Origin: an uncultured Oscillospiraceae bacterium
GTDB taxonomy: Bacteria; Bacillota; Clostridia; Oscillospirales; Ruminococcaceae
Length of the DNA: 39,476 nucleotides
Assembly: GCA_949285935.1 (NCBI GenBank)
Contig: CASEAH010000038.1
Coordinates: forward strand, 1-39,476
Reading direction: 5' to 3'
Each line of letters opens with the position of its first letter. The first letter of the stretch is position 1. The position numbers and the translations under genes are program-made. This document shows positions 1 through 8,297 of the stretch, one piece after another. The notes beneath the pieces are model-generated. The model was not told where the DNA came from. It ran no database searches and saw only the letters and a program-made list of their open reading frames with translations.

Positions 1-34
1 TCCGGGGGAGGATACCGGAAATTTTAAGCCGGGC

Positions 35-568
35 ATGGAGGATATCGCACCGGTCACCATCGTCCAGACGTCCCCAAAGCGTCGGGACAAGGTCTTTCAT
101 GCCAATGTTATCAGCGACGGCGACCCGTTGGAGATTTTCACCGATAACGACGGAGAAGTTATTTTTAAAAAATATTCCCCTATTGGGGAACTGGCCAATT
201 TTGCGTCTGCCTACAGCGAGGTGCTGTATAAAACCGGAGGCTACCCGGTACTCATCTGTGACCGGGACCATGTGGTCGCTGCGGCGGGCATTTCCCGCAA
301 GGAGATCCTGGAGCGGCGGGTCAGCGCCTCTTTGGAGGACATGATCGAAAACCGCAAGCCCTATACCTATACCGGGGCGGAGAAAAAACTGCAGCCGGTG
401 GAAGGTGTGGAGCATTATGCTCTGGTGCAATACCCCATTATTGCTGCGGGAGATGTGTGCGGCAGCGTAATGTACCTGATGGCATCGCCCAACGATACCG
501 CCGGGGACGCAGAGGTAAAACTGATTGGGGCGGCAGCTTCCTTCCTGGGAAAACAGATGGAGGAATAG
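35..568 (+). CDS. spoVT: SpoVT-like sporulation regulator with degenerate N-terminus (start uncertain)
   Basis: From the GDPLEIF motif (residues 29-35) to the end the protein follows SpoVT (stage V sporulation protein T, about 178 aa): GEVIFKKYSPIGEL, then a GAF-like sensor domain with LICDRDHVVA, and the end FLGKQMEE. In the family, residues before GDPLEIF form an AbrB swapped-hairpin DNA-binding fold with an RRIDDLGRVVIPKE-type motif. Here that segment reads MEDIAPVTIVQTSPKRRD and so on, with only faint resemblance. The frame stays open to the left window edge and ATG 35 has no well-placed Shine-Dalgarno, so the true start may lie outside. The C-terminal identity is firm. Whether it still binds DNA is unclear: it could be a divergent paralogue, a decayed gene, or carry local sequence errors. 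Confidence 0.75.
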   Translation: MEDIAPVTIVQTSPKRRDKVFHANVISDGDPLEIFTDNDGEVIFKKYSPIGELANFASAYSEVLYKTGGYPVLICDRDHVVAAAGISRKEILERRVSASLEDMIENRKPYTYTGAEKKLQPVEGVEHYALVQYPIIAAGDVCGSVMYLMASPNDTAGDAEVKLIGAAASFLGKQMEE

Positions 569-584
569 ACCTGGCTGGATCAAA

Positions 585-626
585 GAAGGGGCCGTTCCCA
601 CTGTGGACGAAAGGAACGGTTCCTTC
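585..626 (+). terminator. Stem-loop after the spoVT-like gene
   Basis: Arms 585-598 and 613-626 pair over 14 bp (two G-U pairs) around a 14-nt loop. No T-run follows directly, so this is a weak or non-canonical terminator, or another stable RNA hairpin, separating the gene from the rimP promoter. Confidence 0.5.
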
Positions 627-651
627 TGATGACTTTTCCCGCACAAAAGCC

Positions 652-680
652 TTGCTTTTTGCGTTGGGGTATGGTAGAAT
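652..680 (+). promoter_or_regulatory. Promoter of the rimP-nusA-infB operon
   Basis: TTGCTT (652-657), a 17-bp spacer and TAGAAT (675-680) fit a vegetative sigma-A promoter. It lies just upstream of the leader hairpin and rimP and is the obvious source of transcript for the translation operon. Confidence 0.65.
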
Positions 681-702
681 AACATAGGATAAGAGATTAG
701 TT

Positions 703-726
703 AAAGAGTGGGTTTACCCGCTCTTT
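703..726 (+). promoter_or_regulatory. Leader hairpin upstream of rimP
   Basis: AAAGAGTGGG (703-712) and CCCGCTCTTT (717-726) pair perfectly apart from one G-U, closed by a TTTA loop. The hairpin starts about 20 nt after the promoter. Hairpins of this kind are common in front of clostridial rimP-nusA operons. A role in attenuation or 5'-end stability is inference. Confidence 0.55.
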
Positions 727-761
727 ACTTTATGTTAGGGGTATTTTGGGAGGTAGAGCAT

Positions 762-1274
762 TTGGCGGAGAGCAAAAAAGGCGGAACGGTACAGGCGGCA
801 GAACGGCTGGCACAGCCTGTTTTGGAGGAATTGGGCCTGCGGCTGTGGGATGTGGTGTTTGAAAAAGAAGGAAGCGGATGGTACCTGCGCTATCTGTTGG
901 ACAAGGACGGCGGCGTAGATATAACGGACTGCGAAAATTTCAGCCGCAGGATGGATACCATCCTGGATGAAGCCGACCCCATCAGCCAGAGCTATACCCT
1001 GGAGGTTTCCTCCCCGGGCATTGAGCGGTCGCTGACCCGCGACTGGCATTTTGACGCCTGCATGGGCCAAATGGTATCTGTGCGCTTTATCCGTCCGGTG
1101 GATGGCGTGCGGGACTTTACCGGCGTTCTCACCGGTTATGAGGATGGAACGGTGACCATGCTCCTGGAGGACGATCTGGAAATGACCTTCCGCAGGGCGG
1201 AAGCCTCTTTTATCCGGCTTTATTATGATTTCAGCCAAGAGTATAATAGTGACGAAGGAGATAACGGACAATGA
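762..1274 (+). CDS. rimP: Ribosome maturation factor RimP
   Basis: RimP is a cytoplasmic factor needed for 30S subunit maturation. The N-terminal domain (about residues 8-85) carries GLRLWDVVFEKEG and the typical VDITDCENFSRRMDTILDE, followed by LEVSSPGIERSL, the family signature. A small SH3-like C-terminal domain follows (VSVRFIRPVDGVRDFTGVL). The TTG at 762 is chosen because GGGAGGT (748-754) lies 7 nt upstream and the protein then has the usual length, 170 aa; earlier codons in frame fall in the leader hairpin. The stop overlaps the nusA ATG (ATGA), as expected for the conserved rimP-nusA pair. Confidence 0.93.
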   Translation: MAESKKGGTVQAAERLAQPVLEELGLRLWDVVFEKEGSGWYLRYLLDKDGGVDITDCENFSRRMDTILDEADPISQSYTLEVSSPGIERSLTRDWHFDACMGQMVSVRFIRPVDGVRDFTGVLTGYEDGTVTMLLEDDLEMTFRRAEASFIRLYYDFSQEYNSDEGDNGQ

Positions 1275-2362
1275 ATCAGGAGTTCTTTGACGCCCTGTAT
1301 ATGATGGAAAAGGAAAAGGGGATCCCCGCCGAATATCTGGTAGAAAAAATCAAGGTGGCCATTGCAATTGCGGTGAAAAAGGACCCTGCCGGCAGCGAAG
1401 AAAACATTGTGGAGATCGATCCCCAAACTAAAACCTTCTATGTGGCGCTGCGGAAAAATGTGGTGGAGGAAGTGGAAGACCCCTATACGGAGATCACCCT
1501 TCAGGACGCCGTCAAATACAACAAGGCAGCCAAGGTGGGAGATACGGTGGAAATCCCCCTGGAACCCAAAAAATTTGGAAGAATCGCAGCTCAGTCCGCC
1601 AAGCATGTCATCCGACAGGGAATCCGGGAGGCGGAAAAGGGGCTGCTGCTTCAGGAATATCAAAGCCGGCAGCATGATATCGTCACCGCTACGGTGCTGC
1701 GTTCCGATCCCAAACGGGGGAGCGTCACTCTGGAAATCGGCAATTCCGAGGCGGTCCTGCCCAAGAGCGAGCAGGTGCCCGGTGAGGAGCTGACCGATGG
1801 AATGAAGGTGCGGGTGTATGTGGTGGATGTCCAGAACGGCGAAAAAGGCCCCCGCCTGATGATTTCCCGCACCCATCCCGGTCTGGTCAAACGGCTCTTT
1901 GAAATGCAGGTCCCGGAGATCTATGACGGCGTGGTAGAGATCAAAGCCATTTCCCGGGAGGCCGGAAGCCGCACCAAACTGGCCGTTTACAGCCGTGACG
2001 AAGATGTGGACCCCGTAGGCTCCTGCATCGGCCCCAAGGGCGCCCGGGTTTCCAGCATCGTGGAAGAGCTGGGCGGCGAGAAGATCGATGTGATCAAATA
2101 CAGTGAAGATCCTGCGGAATTCATTTCTGCGGCCCTTTCTCCGGCAACGGTCCTGGGAGTCGATATTGTGGACGAGGCGGCCCACAGCTGCCGGGTCACG
2201 GTCCCCGACCATCAGCTGAGTCTGGCTATCGGCAACAAGGGCCAGAACGCCCGTCTGGCGGCCAAATTGACGGGCTGGAAGATCGATATCCGTCCGGAAA
2301 GCGGCTTCTACGGCGAGGATGAGGAAGAATCCCCGTCGGAAGATGCCCGGGGTGAGGAATAA
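1271..2362 (+). CDS. nusA: Transcription termination/antitermination factor NusA
   Basis: NusA binds RNA polymerase and nascent RNA and controls pausing, termination and antitermination. Visible domains in order are an N-terminal polymerase-binding domain (about 1-120, starting NQEFFDALYMMEKEKGIP), an S1 domain (about 135-200), and two KH domains with VGSCIGPKGARV and LSLAIGNKGQNARLAAK. The 363-aa length matches the Firmicutes form without the E. coli acidic repeats. The tail is short and acidic (EDEEESPSEDARGEE). The gene is translationally coupled to rimP and followed by rnpM. Confidence 0.97.
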   Translation: MNQEFFDALYMMEKEKGIPAEYLVEKIKVAIAIAVKKDPAGSEENIVEIDPQTKTFYVALRKNVVEEVEDPYTEITLQDAVKYNKAAKVGDTVEIPLEPKKFGRIAAQSAKHVIRQGIREAEKGLLLQEYQSRQHDIVTATVLRSDPKRGSVTLEIGNSEAVLPKSEQVPGEELTDGMKVRVYVVDVQNGEKGPRLMISRTHPGLVKRLFEMQVPEIYDGVVEIKAISREAGSRTKLAVYSRDEDVDPVGSCIGPKGARVSSIVEELGGEKIDVIKYSEDPAEFISAALSPATVLGVDIVDEAAHSCRVTVPDHQLSLAIGNKGQNARLAAKLTGWKIDIRPESGFYGEDEEESPSEDARGEE

Positions 2363-2408
2363 GCCGCACCTGAGCCCCCGTGAACAGCCATGGACAGGAG
2401 GAAAAGCG

Positions 2409-2681
2409 ATGCAAAACAGAAAAGTGCCCCTGCGGATGTGCACAGGCTGTGGAGAGCATCTGCCCAAGAAGGAAATGGTCCGGGTAGTGCGCTCCAAAGA
2501 AGGAGAGATCTCTGTGGACCTTACCGGTAAAAAGGCCGGCAGGGGCGCCTATGTTTGCAAAAATGTGGAATGCCTGAGAAAAGCAAGAAAGACCAAACGG
2601 TTTGAGCGCGCCTTCGAGTGCCAGATCCCCGACGAGGTATATGACAGGCTGGAGGAGGAAATGCAGCAGGGTGACGAATAA
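2409..2681 (+). CDS. rnpM: YlxR-family RNA-binding protein (RnpM)
   Basis: This 90-aa protein has the YlxR/DUF448 signature: PLRMCTGCGEHLPKKEMVRVVR near the start in two pieces, then GKKAGRGAYVC. The fold is a small basic RNA-binding domain. B. subtilis YlxR (RnpM) has been described as an RNase P modulator. ATG 2409 is supported by AGGAGG at 2396-2401. Upstream in-frame codons overlap the end of nusA and lack a ribosome site. It overlaps the start of the next gene by 11 nt, so the pair is probably coupled. Confidence 0.9.
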   Translation: MQNRKVPLRMCTGCGEHLPKKEMVRVVRSKEGEISVDLTGKKAGRGAYVCKNVECLRKARKTKRFERAFECQIPDEVYDRLEEEMQQGDE

Positions 2682-3003
2682 AGCCATAGGGATGATCTCC
2701 CTTTGCCGAAAGGCCGGAAAGCTGAAAACCGGTTTTGATGCCGTAAAGGAAGCCATAGAGAAGGATGAAGCGCGGCTGGTGATCTACGCCGCCGACTTGT
2801 CCGAAAAATCCCGGAAATCCATCGACTGGTATGCGGAGCAGGCATACAGCCCGCCTCCCTGCCGGCAAACTTCCCTGACAATGGAGGAGCTTTCCGCCGT
2901 GTGCGGTAAAAGGACGGGTATCCTGGCCATTACGGACCCTGGATTTGCCCAGGCTGTCCATCGACTGTTGACGCAGAGCAATGAGGAGGAATCGGATTTA
3001 TGA
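2671..3003 (+). CDS. ylxQ: L7Ae-family ribosomal protein YlxQ
   Basis: A 110-aa L7Ae/L30e/S12e-family protein (YlxQ, also called RplGA) encoded between rnpM and infB as in B. subtilis. The core reads [21 protein letters not shown], split at the usual place before a helix, and [18 protein letters not shown], typical of kink-turn binding L7Ae folds. GTG 2671 is the first codon that yields the standard N-terminus. It overlaps the rnpM stop, and its stop overlaps the infB ATG. It is probably a ribosome-associated RNA-binding protein, though the exact role is not visible. Confidence 0.85.
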   Translation: MTNKAIGMISLCRKAGKLKTGFDAVKEAIEKDEARLVIYAADLSEKSRKSIDWYAEQAYSPPPCRQTSLTMEELSAVCGKRTGILAITDPGFAQAVHRLLTQSNEEESDL

Positions 3004-5918
3004 TAGAGAAGTACAGAGTGAGCGAGGTGGCCAAGGATCTTGGCGCCTCCAGCAAGGAGCTCATCGCTCTGCTGGACGGTCAGTTTCCTGGCGAGGGAAG
3101 AAAAAGCCAAACCGTCCTTTCGACGGAAGAGCTGAACTTTGTGTTTGAAAAATATACCCGGGACCACAGTGTGGAAAACCTGGACGGCTACTTTGCCCTG
3201 AAGGAGCAGGAAGTCCGGCCCGCGCCCAAAGCGTCTGAGGCCCCTGCGGTGCCTAAAGCGGAAGAAAAGCCCGCTGCAAAAGCACAGCCCGCCCAACCGG
3301 AAAAGGAGACTCCCGCGCCTGCAGCGGAAGCGCCCAAGGCGGCCCCGCAGCCTGCTCAGGAGGTTCGGCCTGCGCCTAAGGCACCGGAAGCTCCTGCCGC
3401 GCCCAAACCGGCGGAAGCCCCCCAGCGTCCGGCTGCGCCTGCAGCTTCCGGTCGTCCCGCTCCTGCCAAGGTGGACTTTGTACCCGGACAGCGCACCTAC
3501 AATAATCGCACGGTCTATGCGGACGGGAGCCGTCCGGCAGGCCAGCAGGGTGGCCAGAACCAGGGCGGACAGCGGTCCTTTGGTCAGGGCCAGGGCGGAC
3601 AGCGGTCCTTCGGTCAGAACCAGGGTGGTCAGCGGCCCTTCGGTCAGAATCAGGGCGGACAGCGGTCCTTTGGCCAGAATCAGGGTGGCCAGCGGCCCTT
3701 CGGCCAGAATCAGGGCGGGCAGCGGTCCTTTGGCCAGAACCAGGGCGGCCAGCGGTCCTTTGGCCAGAATCAGGGCGGCCAGCGGTCCTTTGGCCAGAAT
3801 CAGGGCGGCCAGCGGCCTGCGCCTCAGCAGACTTCCCGTCCTCTGCCGCCGCCCCCTGTGTTTGAGGAAGGCAAACCCATTGAAATCAAAATGCAGCAGC
3901 CCAAGCCCAAGGTAAAGAACGGACAGAGCGCGCCCCGCCCCACCGGCCCTGTGACCAATGTGGTGGTGGATATGCGCTCCTCTGAGGTCAATCTGGAGCG
4001 GTATAACGAGCATTACGAGCAGATCGCTCCCGCCGCCCAGAAGGAAATGGTGGTTAAAAAGCAGAAGCTGAACCAGCGGTCCGCCGCCCGCCGCGGCAAG
4101 CCTGTGATGAGCCGCAAGGAGCGGGAGGAAGAGAAGCTGCGCCGCCTGGAGCTGGAGAAACAGCGCCGCCAGCGGCTGGAAGTAACCCTCCCCGAGGAGA
4201 TCACCGTGGGTGAACTGGCCGCGCTGCTGAAGGTGCAGGCAGCCGAGATCATCAAAAAGCTGATGCAGAACGGCGTCATGGCTACGGTCAATGAAGTGCT
4301 GGATTACGATACCGCTGCTCTGGTAGCCATGGAGATTGGCGCCAAGGTGTCCAAGGAAGTAGTGGTCACCATTGAGGACCGCCTCTTTGAGCAGGAGGAG
4401 GATGACAGCTACCAGGAGCCCCGCTGCCCCATTGTGGTGGTCATGGGCCACGTGGATCACGGCAAAACCTCCCTGCTGGATGCCATCCGCCATACTGCGG
4501 TGGTGGCTGGAGAGGCCGGCGGTATTACCCAGCATATCGGCGCCTATCAGGTGGAGATCGACGGAAAGCCCATCACCTTCCTGGATACTCCCGGCCATGC
4601 GGCCTTTACCTCCATGCGGGCCCGGGGCGCTCAGGTCACCGATATTGCGGTGCTGGTAGTTGCCGCTGATGACGGCATCATGCCCCAGACCATTGAGGCG
4701 ATCAACCACGCCAAAGCTGCCGGCGTGTCCATTATCGTAGCCATCAACAAGATGGATAAGCCCCATGCTAACCCTGATAAGGTGATGCAGCAGCTTACCG
4801 AATATGATCTGGTTCCTGAGGAATGGGGCGGCGATGTCATCTGCGTTCCCGTTTCCGCCAAGACCCGTCAGGGTCTGGACGACCTGCTGGAGAATATCCT
4901 GCTGGTGGCCGAGGTGAAGGAACTGAAGGCCAACCCCAGAAGAATGGCCAAAGGTACCGTCATCGAAGCCAAGCTGGATAAGGGCCGCGGCCCCGTCGCC
5001 ACCGTCCTGATCCAGAACGGTACCCTGCATACCGGTGACATCATCATTGCCGGCACCGCAGTGGGACGTGTCCGGGTTATGGTCAACGACAAGGGTGCTG
5101 TGGTGGATACAGCCGGACCTTCCGTGCCGGTAGAAATCACCGGCCTTGCGGATGTTCCCGATGCAGGCGATATTTTCAACGCCGTAGAGGATGAACGTCT
5201 TGCCCGTGAGCTGGCGGAGCAGCGCCGGATGGAAGCCAAGGAAGAGCAGTTCAAGGCCTATCAGAAGGTCACCCTGGATAACCTGTTTGAGCACATCACC
5301 GAGGGAGAAATGCTGGAGCTTCCCATCATCGTCAAGGCTGATGTTCAGGGTTCCGTGGAGGCTGTGAAGCAGTCCCTGGAAAAACTGTCCAATGAAGAGA
5401 TCCGCGTCCGGGTCATCCATGGTGCGGTAGGCGCTGTCAGCGAGTCGGATGTGATGCTGGCCGCTGCTTCCGGAGCCATTATCGTGGGCTTCAACGTCCG
5501 TCCCGATCCCATTGCCCAGCAGAATGCTGAACGGGATGGAGTGGATATCCGCCTGTACCGGATCATTTACGATGCCATTGAGCAGATCGAGTCTGCCATG
5601 AAGGGCATGCTTGCCCCCAAGACCAAGGAAGTGGAGCTGGGACGGGCCGAGGTCCGTCAGGTGTACACCATCACCGGCGTGGGCAAGGTGGCGGGATGCT
5701 ATGTCATGGAAGGCAAGCTTTCCCGCAATGCCAATATCCGTCTGGTGCGGGATGGCATCATCCTTACCGACGTCAAGCTGGCCAGCCTCAAGCGCTTCAA
5801 GGATGACGTCAAGGAAGTGGCTGCCGGCTACGAGTGCGGCGTCACCCTGGAGAGAACCGCCGACATCAAGGAAGGCGATATCTTCGAGGCATACGAGATT
5901 CAGGAAATCAAAGACTAA
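3000..5918 (+). CDS. infB: Translation initiation factor IF-2
   Basis: IF2 is the GTPase that positions initiator fMet-tRNA on the 30S subunit and promotes subunit joining. The 972-aa protein has an IF2N-type start ([14 protein letters not shown]), an Ala/Pro/Lys-rich linker, a Gly/Gln/Phe repeat array (about residues 185-270), a second IF2N domain ([15 protein letters not shown]), then the G domain with GHVDHGKT (483-490), DTPGHAAF and NKMD, followed by domains II-IV ending in EIQEIKD. It is much longer than the 716-aa B. subtilis form because of the linker. It overlaps ylxQ by ATGA. Confidence 0.98.
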   Translation: MIEKYRVSEVAKDLGASSKELIALLDGQFPGEGRKSQTVLSTEELNFVFEKYTRDHSVENLDGYFALKEQEVRPAPKASEAPAVPKAEEKPAAKAQPAQPEKETPAPAAEAPKAAPQPAQEVRPAPKAPEAPAAPKPAEAPQRPAAPAASGRPAPAKVDFVPGQRTYNNRTVYADGSRPAGQQGGQNQGGQRSFGQGQGGQRSFGQNQGGQRPFGQNQGGQRSFGQNQGGQRPFGQNQGGQRSFGQNQGGQRSFGQNQGGQRSFGQNQGGQRPAPQQTSRPLPPPPVFEEGKPIEIKMQQPKPKVKNGQSAPRPTGPVTNVVVDMRSSEVNLERYNEHYEQIAPAAQKEMVVKKQKLNQRSAARRGKPVMSRKEREEEKLRRLELEKQRRQRLEVTLPEEITVGELAALLKVQAAEIIKKLMQNGVMATVNEVLDYDTAALVAMEIGAKVSKEVVVTIEDRLFEQEEDDSYQEPRCPIVVVMGHVDHGKTSLLDAIRHTAVVAGEAGGITQHIGAYQVEIDGKPITFLDTPGHAAFTSMRARGAQVTDIAVLVVAADDGIMPQTIEAINHAKAAGVSIIVAINKMDKPHANPDKVMQQLTEYDLVPEEWGGDVICVPVSAKTRQGLDDLLENILLVAEVKELKANPRRMAKGTVIEAKLDKGRGPVATVLIQNGTLHTGDIIIAGTAVGRVRVMVNDKGAVVDTAGPSVPVEITGLADVPDAGDIFNAVEDERLARELAEQRRMEAKEEQFKAYQKVTLDNLFEHITEGEMLELPIIVKADVQGSVEAVKQSLEKLSNEEIRVRVIHGAVGAVSESDVMLAAASGAIIVGFNVRPDPIAQQNAERDGVDIRLYRIIYDAIEQIESAMKGMLAPKTKEVELGRAEVRQVYTITGVGKVAGCYVMEGKLSRNANIRLVRDGIILTDVKLASLKRFKDDVKEVAAGYECGVTLERTADIKEGDIFEAYEIQEIKD
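3571..3810 (+). repeat. 30-bp tandem repeat array inside infB
   Basis: Eight consecutive 30-bp units (3571-3600 through 3781-3810), with partial units on both sides, encode a ten-residue unit GGQR(S/P)FGQNQ. Variation is mostly at third codon positions plus a T/C change that switches Ser to Pro. The repeat length is an exact multiple of three, so unit gain or loss keeps the frame. It lies in the disordered linker ahead of the IF2 core. Confidence 0.95.
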
Positions 5919-5948
5919 TCACATCCGGCCGCTGCGCCGGACCTGTCC

Positions 5949-6002
5949 GGGCTGTCCGCCGGCTCAGCCGCTGCCTGGCTGAAGCGGTGGGCAGCCCTTT
6001 TT
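5949..6002 (+). terminator. Terminator or attenuator between infB and rbfA
   Basis: A 13-bp stem (5949-5961 with 5985-5997, G-U pairs included) encloses a second pairing (CTCAGCC with GGCTGAAG) and is followed by five T residues (5998-6002). It ends just upstream of the rbfA ribosome site, so it probably lowers readthrough into the downstream half of the operon. Confidence 0.75.
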
Positions 6003-6021
6003 CAGAACGGAGGTGGCTTCT

Positions 6022-6360
6022 ATGCCTTCATTCAAAGCCGCCCGCCTGGGCGAAGACATCAAACGGGAACTTACCGATATTTTTCGGGAACTGAAAGATC
6101 CCCGCATCGATCCGATGATTACCATTGTTAAAGTGGACCTGTCCTCCGACCAGTCCTACTGCAAGATCTATGTCAGCTCCCTGGAGGGGCTGGATCGGGC
6201 GAAAAAAACGGTAGAAGGGCTGAAAAGCGCAGCGGGTTATATCCGCAGAGAGCTGGGAAAACGGCTGGAAATGCGCAGATCCCCGGAACTGAAGTTCATT
6301 GCGGATGATTCCATTGAGCATAGCGCCGATATTGCCCGCAAGCTGAACGAACTGCTGTAA
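6022..6360 (+). CDS. rbfA: Ribosome-binding factor A
   Basis: RbfA is a KH-fold 30S assembly factor binding near the 5' helix of 16S rRNA. The 112-aa protein has the family pattern: AARLGEDIKRELTDIFRELKDPRI, then ITIVKVDLSSDQSYCKIYVS, and ending RRSPELKFIADDSIEHSADIARKL. ATG 6022 is preferred over GTG 6013 because GGAGGTGG (6009-6016) sits 5 nt before it. It follows infB across a terminator-like hairpin. Confidence 0.95.
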   Translation: MPSFKAARLGEDIKRELTDIFRELKDPRIDPMITIVKVDLSSDQSYCKIYVSSLEGLDRAKKTVEGLKSAAGYIRRELGKRLEMRRSPELKFIADDSIEHSADIARKLNELL

Positions 6361-6386
6361 TCATTGAGTGAAAAGAGGGGATAGAT

Positions 6387-7355
6387 TTGGAAATTACGGT
6401 GAGGGAAGCGGCCCGGGAGCTGCTGCGCCGGAATCATATTACGATTCTTTGCCATCAAAAACCGGACGGAGACACCCTGGGCAGCGGGTTTGCCTTGTGG
6501 CATACCCTCACCGCCATGGGACGGAATGCCCGGGTGCTGTGCAGCGACGGGCTTCCGGAAAATTATGCCTTTCTGGCGCCGGGCTATGTTCCGGCAGACT
6601 TCAAAGAGGAATATGTGGTGGCGGTGGATGTAGCGGATCCGGTCCTTCTGGGAGATCTCCGGGAACAATATGAAGGGAAGGTGGATCTGTGCATCGACCA
6701 TCACCCCTCCAACGCCCGGTATGCAGCCAGGCTGCTTCTGGATGACCGGGCGGCGGCAGCGGCAGAGATCATCTGGCTGCTGCTCCGGGAAATGGGTGCG
6801 GAGATCCCCGGCGCCGGGCGGGCGGCCCGGTGCATCTATACCGGCATTGCCACAGATACAGGATGCTTCCGCTTTTCCAACACCACCCCCCGCAGCCTGC
6901 GGATTGTGGCGGAAATGATCGAGGACGGACTGGATACGCAGCCGGTGAACGCAGCCATGTTTGAATCCAAAAGCCGCAGCAGGGTAGAGTTGGAAGCGGC
7001 AGTGCTCAGCGGGATCCGTTACTATTATCAGGGACACTGCGCAGTTATTACTGTGACCCGCCAGCTTCAGGAACGGTTGGGCGTGGATGACTATCAGCTG
7101 GAGGGGCTTGCCTCCATCCCCCGGGAAATTGAAGGGGTATGGGTGGGCGTCACCATCCGGGAAAAGGACGGCTGCTGCAGAATCTCTCTGCGCAGTACGG
7201 AAGAGGCGGACTCTTCCGCCATCTGCGCCGCCTTTGGCGGCGGCGGACATTTGCGGGCGGCGGGCTGTACCATCCAGGGCAGTCCGGAGGAGGCCCGGGA
7301 GCTGCTGCTGGACCAGATCGGCAGGGCGCTGAATATGTCTCCGGAGAACCGGTAG
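6387..7355 (+). CDS. nrnA: DHH-family nanoRNase/pAp phosphatase NrnA
   Basis: NrnA-type DHH/DHHA1 phosphoesterases degrade short oligoribonucleotides and dephosphorylate pAp. The 322-aa protein has the N-terminal metal motif HQKPDGD (23-29), the DHH triad (104-106, in LCIDHHPSN), TGIATDTGCFRFSNT, and a C-terminal DHHA1 substrate domain with FGGGGHLRAAGC. TTG 6387 is the start, with AGAGGGG about 6 nt upstream. The position between rbfA and truB is the standard one in Firmicutes. Confidence 0.93.
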   Translation: MEITVREAARELLRRNHITILCHQKPDGDTLGSGFALWHTLTAMGRNARVLCSDGLPENYAFLAPGYVPADFKEEYVVAVDVADPVLLGDLREQYEGKVDLCIDHHPSNARYAARLLLDDRAAAAAEIIWLLLREMGAEIPGAGRAARCIYTGIATDTGCFRFSNTTPRSLRIVAEMIEDGLDTQPVNAAMFESKSRSRVELEAAVLSGIRYYYQGHCAVITVTRQLQERLGVDDYQLEGLASIPREIEGVWVGVTIREKDGCCRISLRSTEEADSSAICAAFGGGGHLRAAGCTIQGSPEEARELLLDQIGRALNMSPENR

Positions 7356-7373
7356 AGGCAGAGGAGGTACTGC

Positions 7374-8297
7374 GTGGCAGAAGGAATTATTTGTATTGAC
7401 AAACCCCAGGGGTTTACGTCTTTTGATGTGGTGGCCAAGGTACGGGGCATCACCCGCCACCGTAAGATCGGTCACGGCGGGACGCTGGACCCCATGGCGA
7501 CAGGGGTACTGCCTCTGTTCTTTGGCCGGGCAGCCAAAGCCACTGAATTGATGCCGGTTCAGGAAAAAAGATACACCGCCACCTTTCGATTGGGACTGAC
7601 CACCGATACCCAGGATATTACCGGAAAAGTGTTGGAGCAGAGGGAATCCCGGGTTACCCGGGAAATGGTGGAAGCGGCGCTGGAACCCCTCCGGGGAGAA
7701 ATCAAACAGCTGCCCCCTATGTTTTCCGCCGTGTGGGTGGATGGGAAACGTTTATACAATCTGGCACGCCAGGGGATCGAAATTGAGCGGGAGAAACGGG
7801 ATGTGGTCATCCACTCACTGGAGCTGCTGCATTTTGATCCGGAAGCCCAGGAATGTACCATTGACGTCCGCTGCTCCAAAGGTACCTATATCCGAACTTT
7901 GTGTCATGATGTGGGAGCCACCCTGGGGGTAGGGGGGACACTGACGGCGCTTCGCCGCACGGAAACTCTTGGCTTTACCCAGGAAGAGTGCTATACTTTG
8001 GAACAGTTGTGTGATATTATGGCCAGGGGAGAGTTGGAAAAAAGGATGATGCCGGTAGATGCGGCCTTCCGGCAATATGGGCGGATGTATCTTTCCCCTG
8101 CACAGGCCCGGATGTTCCTCAATGGCGTCCGGCTGGATCTTGACCGGACCCGCTGTCCCAAAGGAGACGACCTGGTACGGGTATATGAGCCGGGGCGGTT
8201 CCTGGGGCTGGCCCGCCCCGACCGGGAGGCAGGAGATCTGGTAATTGTGAAGATTTTTGCGGAAAACGGAAAAAAATCGGAGGAGGCGGAAGCGTGA
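7374..8297 (+). CDS. truB: tRNA pseudouridine(55) synthase TruB
   Basis: TruB converts U55 in the T-loop of tRNAs to pseudouridine. The 307-aa protein starts GIICIDKPQGFTSFDVV and has the catalytic motif GGTLDPMATGVLPL with nucleophile Asp39, then the KRYTATFRLGLTTDTQD segment and the KGTYIRTLCHDVG motif. The C-terminal end contains a PUA-like part. GTG 7374 has GAGGAGGT just upstream. The TGA stop overlaps the GTG start of ribF. Confidence 0.96.
   Translation: MAEGIICIDKPQGFTSFDVVAKVRGITRHRKIGHGGTLDPMATGVLPLFFGRAAKATELMPVQEKRYTATFRLGLTTDTQDITGKVLEQRESRVTREMVEAALEPLRGEIKQLPPMFSAVWVDGKRLYNLARQGIEIEREKRDVVIHSLELLHFDPEAQECTIDVRCSKGTYIRTLCHDVGATLGVGGTLTALRRTETLGFTQEECYTLEQLCDIMARGELEKRMMPVDAAFRQYGRMYLSPAQARMFLNGVRLDLDRTRCPKGDDLVRVYEPGRFLGLARPDREAGDLVIVKIFAENGKKSEEAEA

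Noticed and set aside
3571-3810. CRISPR-like array
   Set aside because: The 30-bp units are directly adjacent with no spacers and are in frame within infB.
2784-5420. Very long open frame (878 codons) on the minus strand
   Set aside because: It lies fully antisense to infB and reflects codon bias and the 30-bp repeats. Its translation is low-complexity without any domain.
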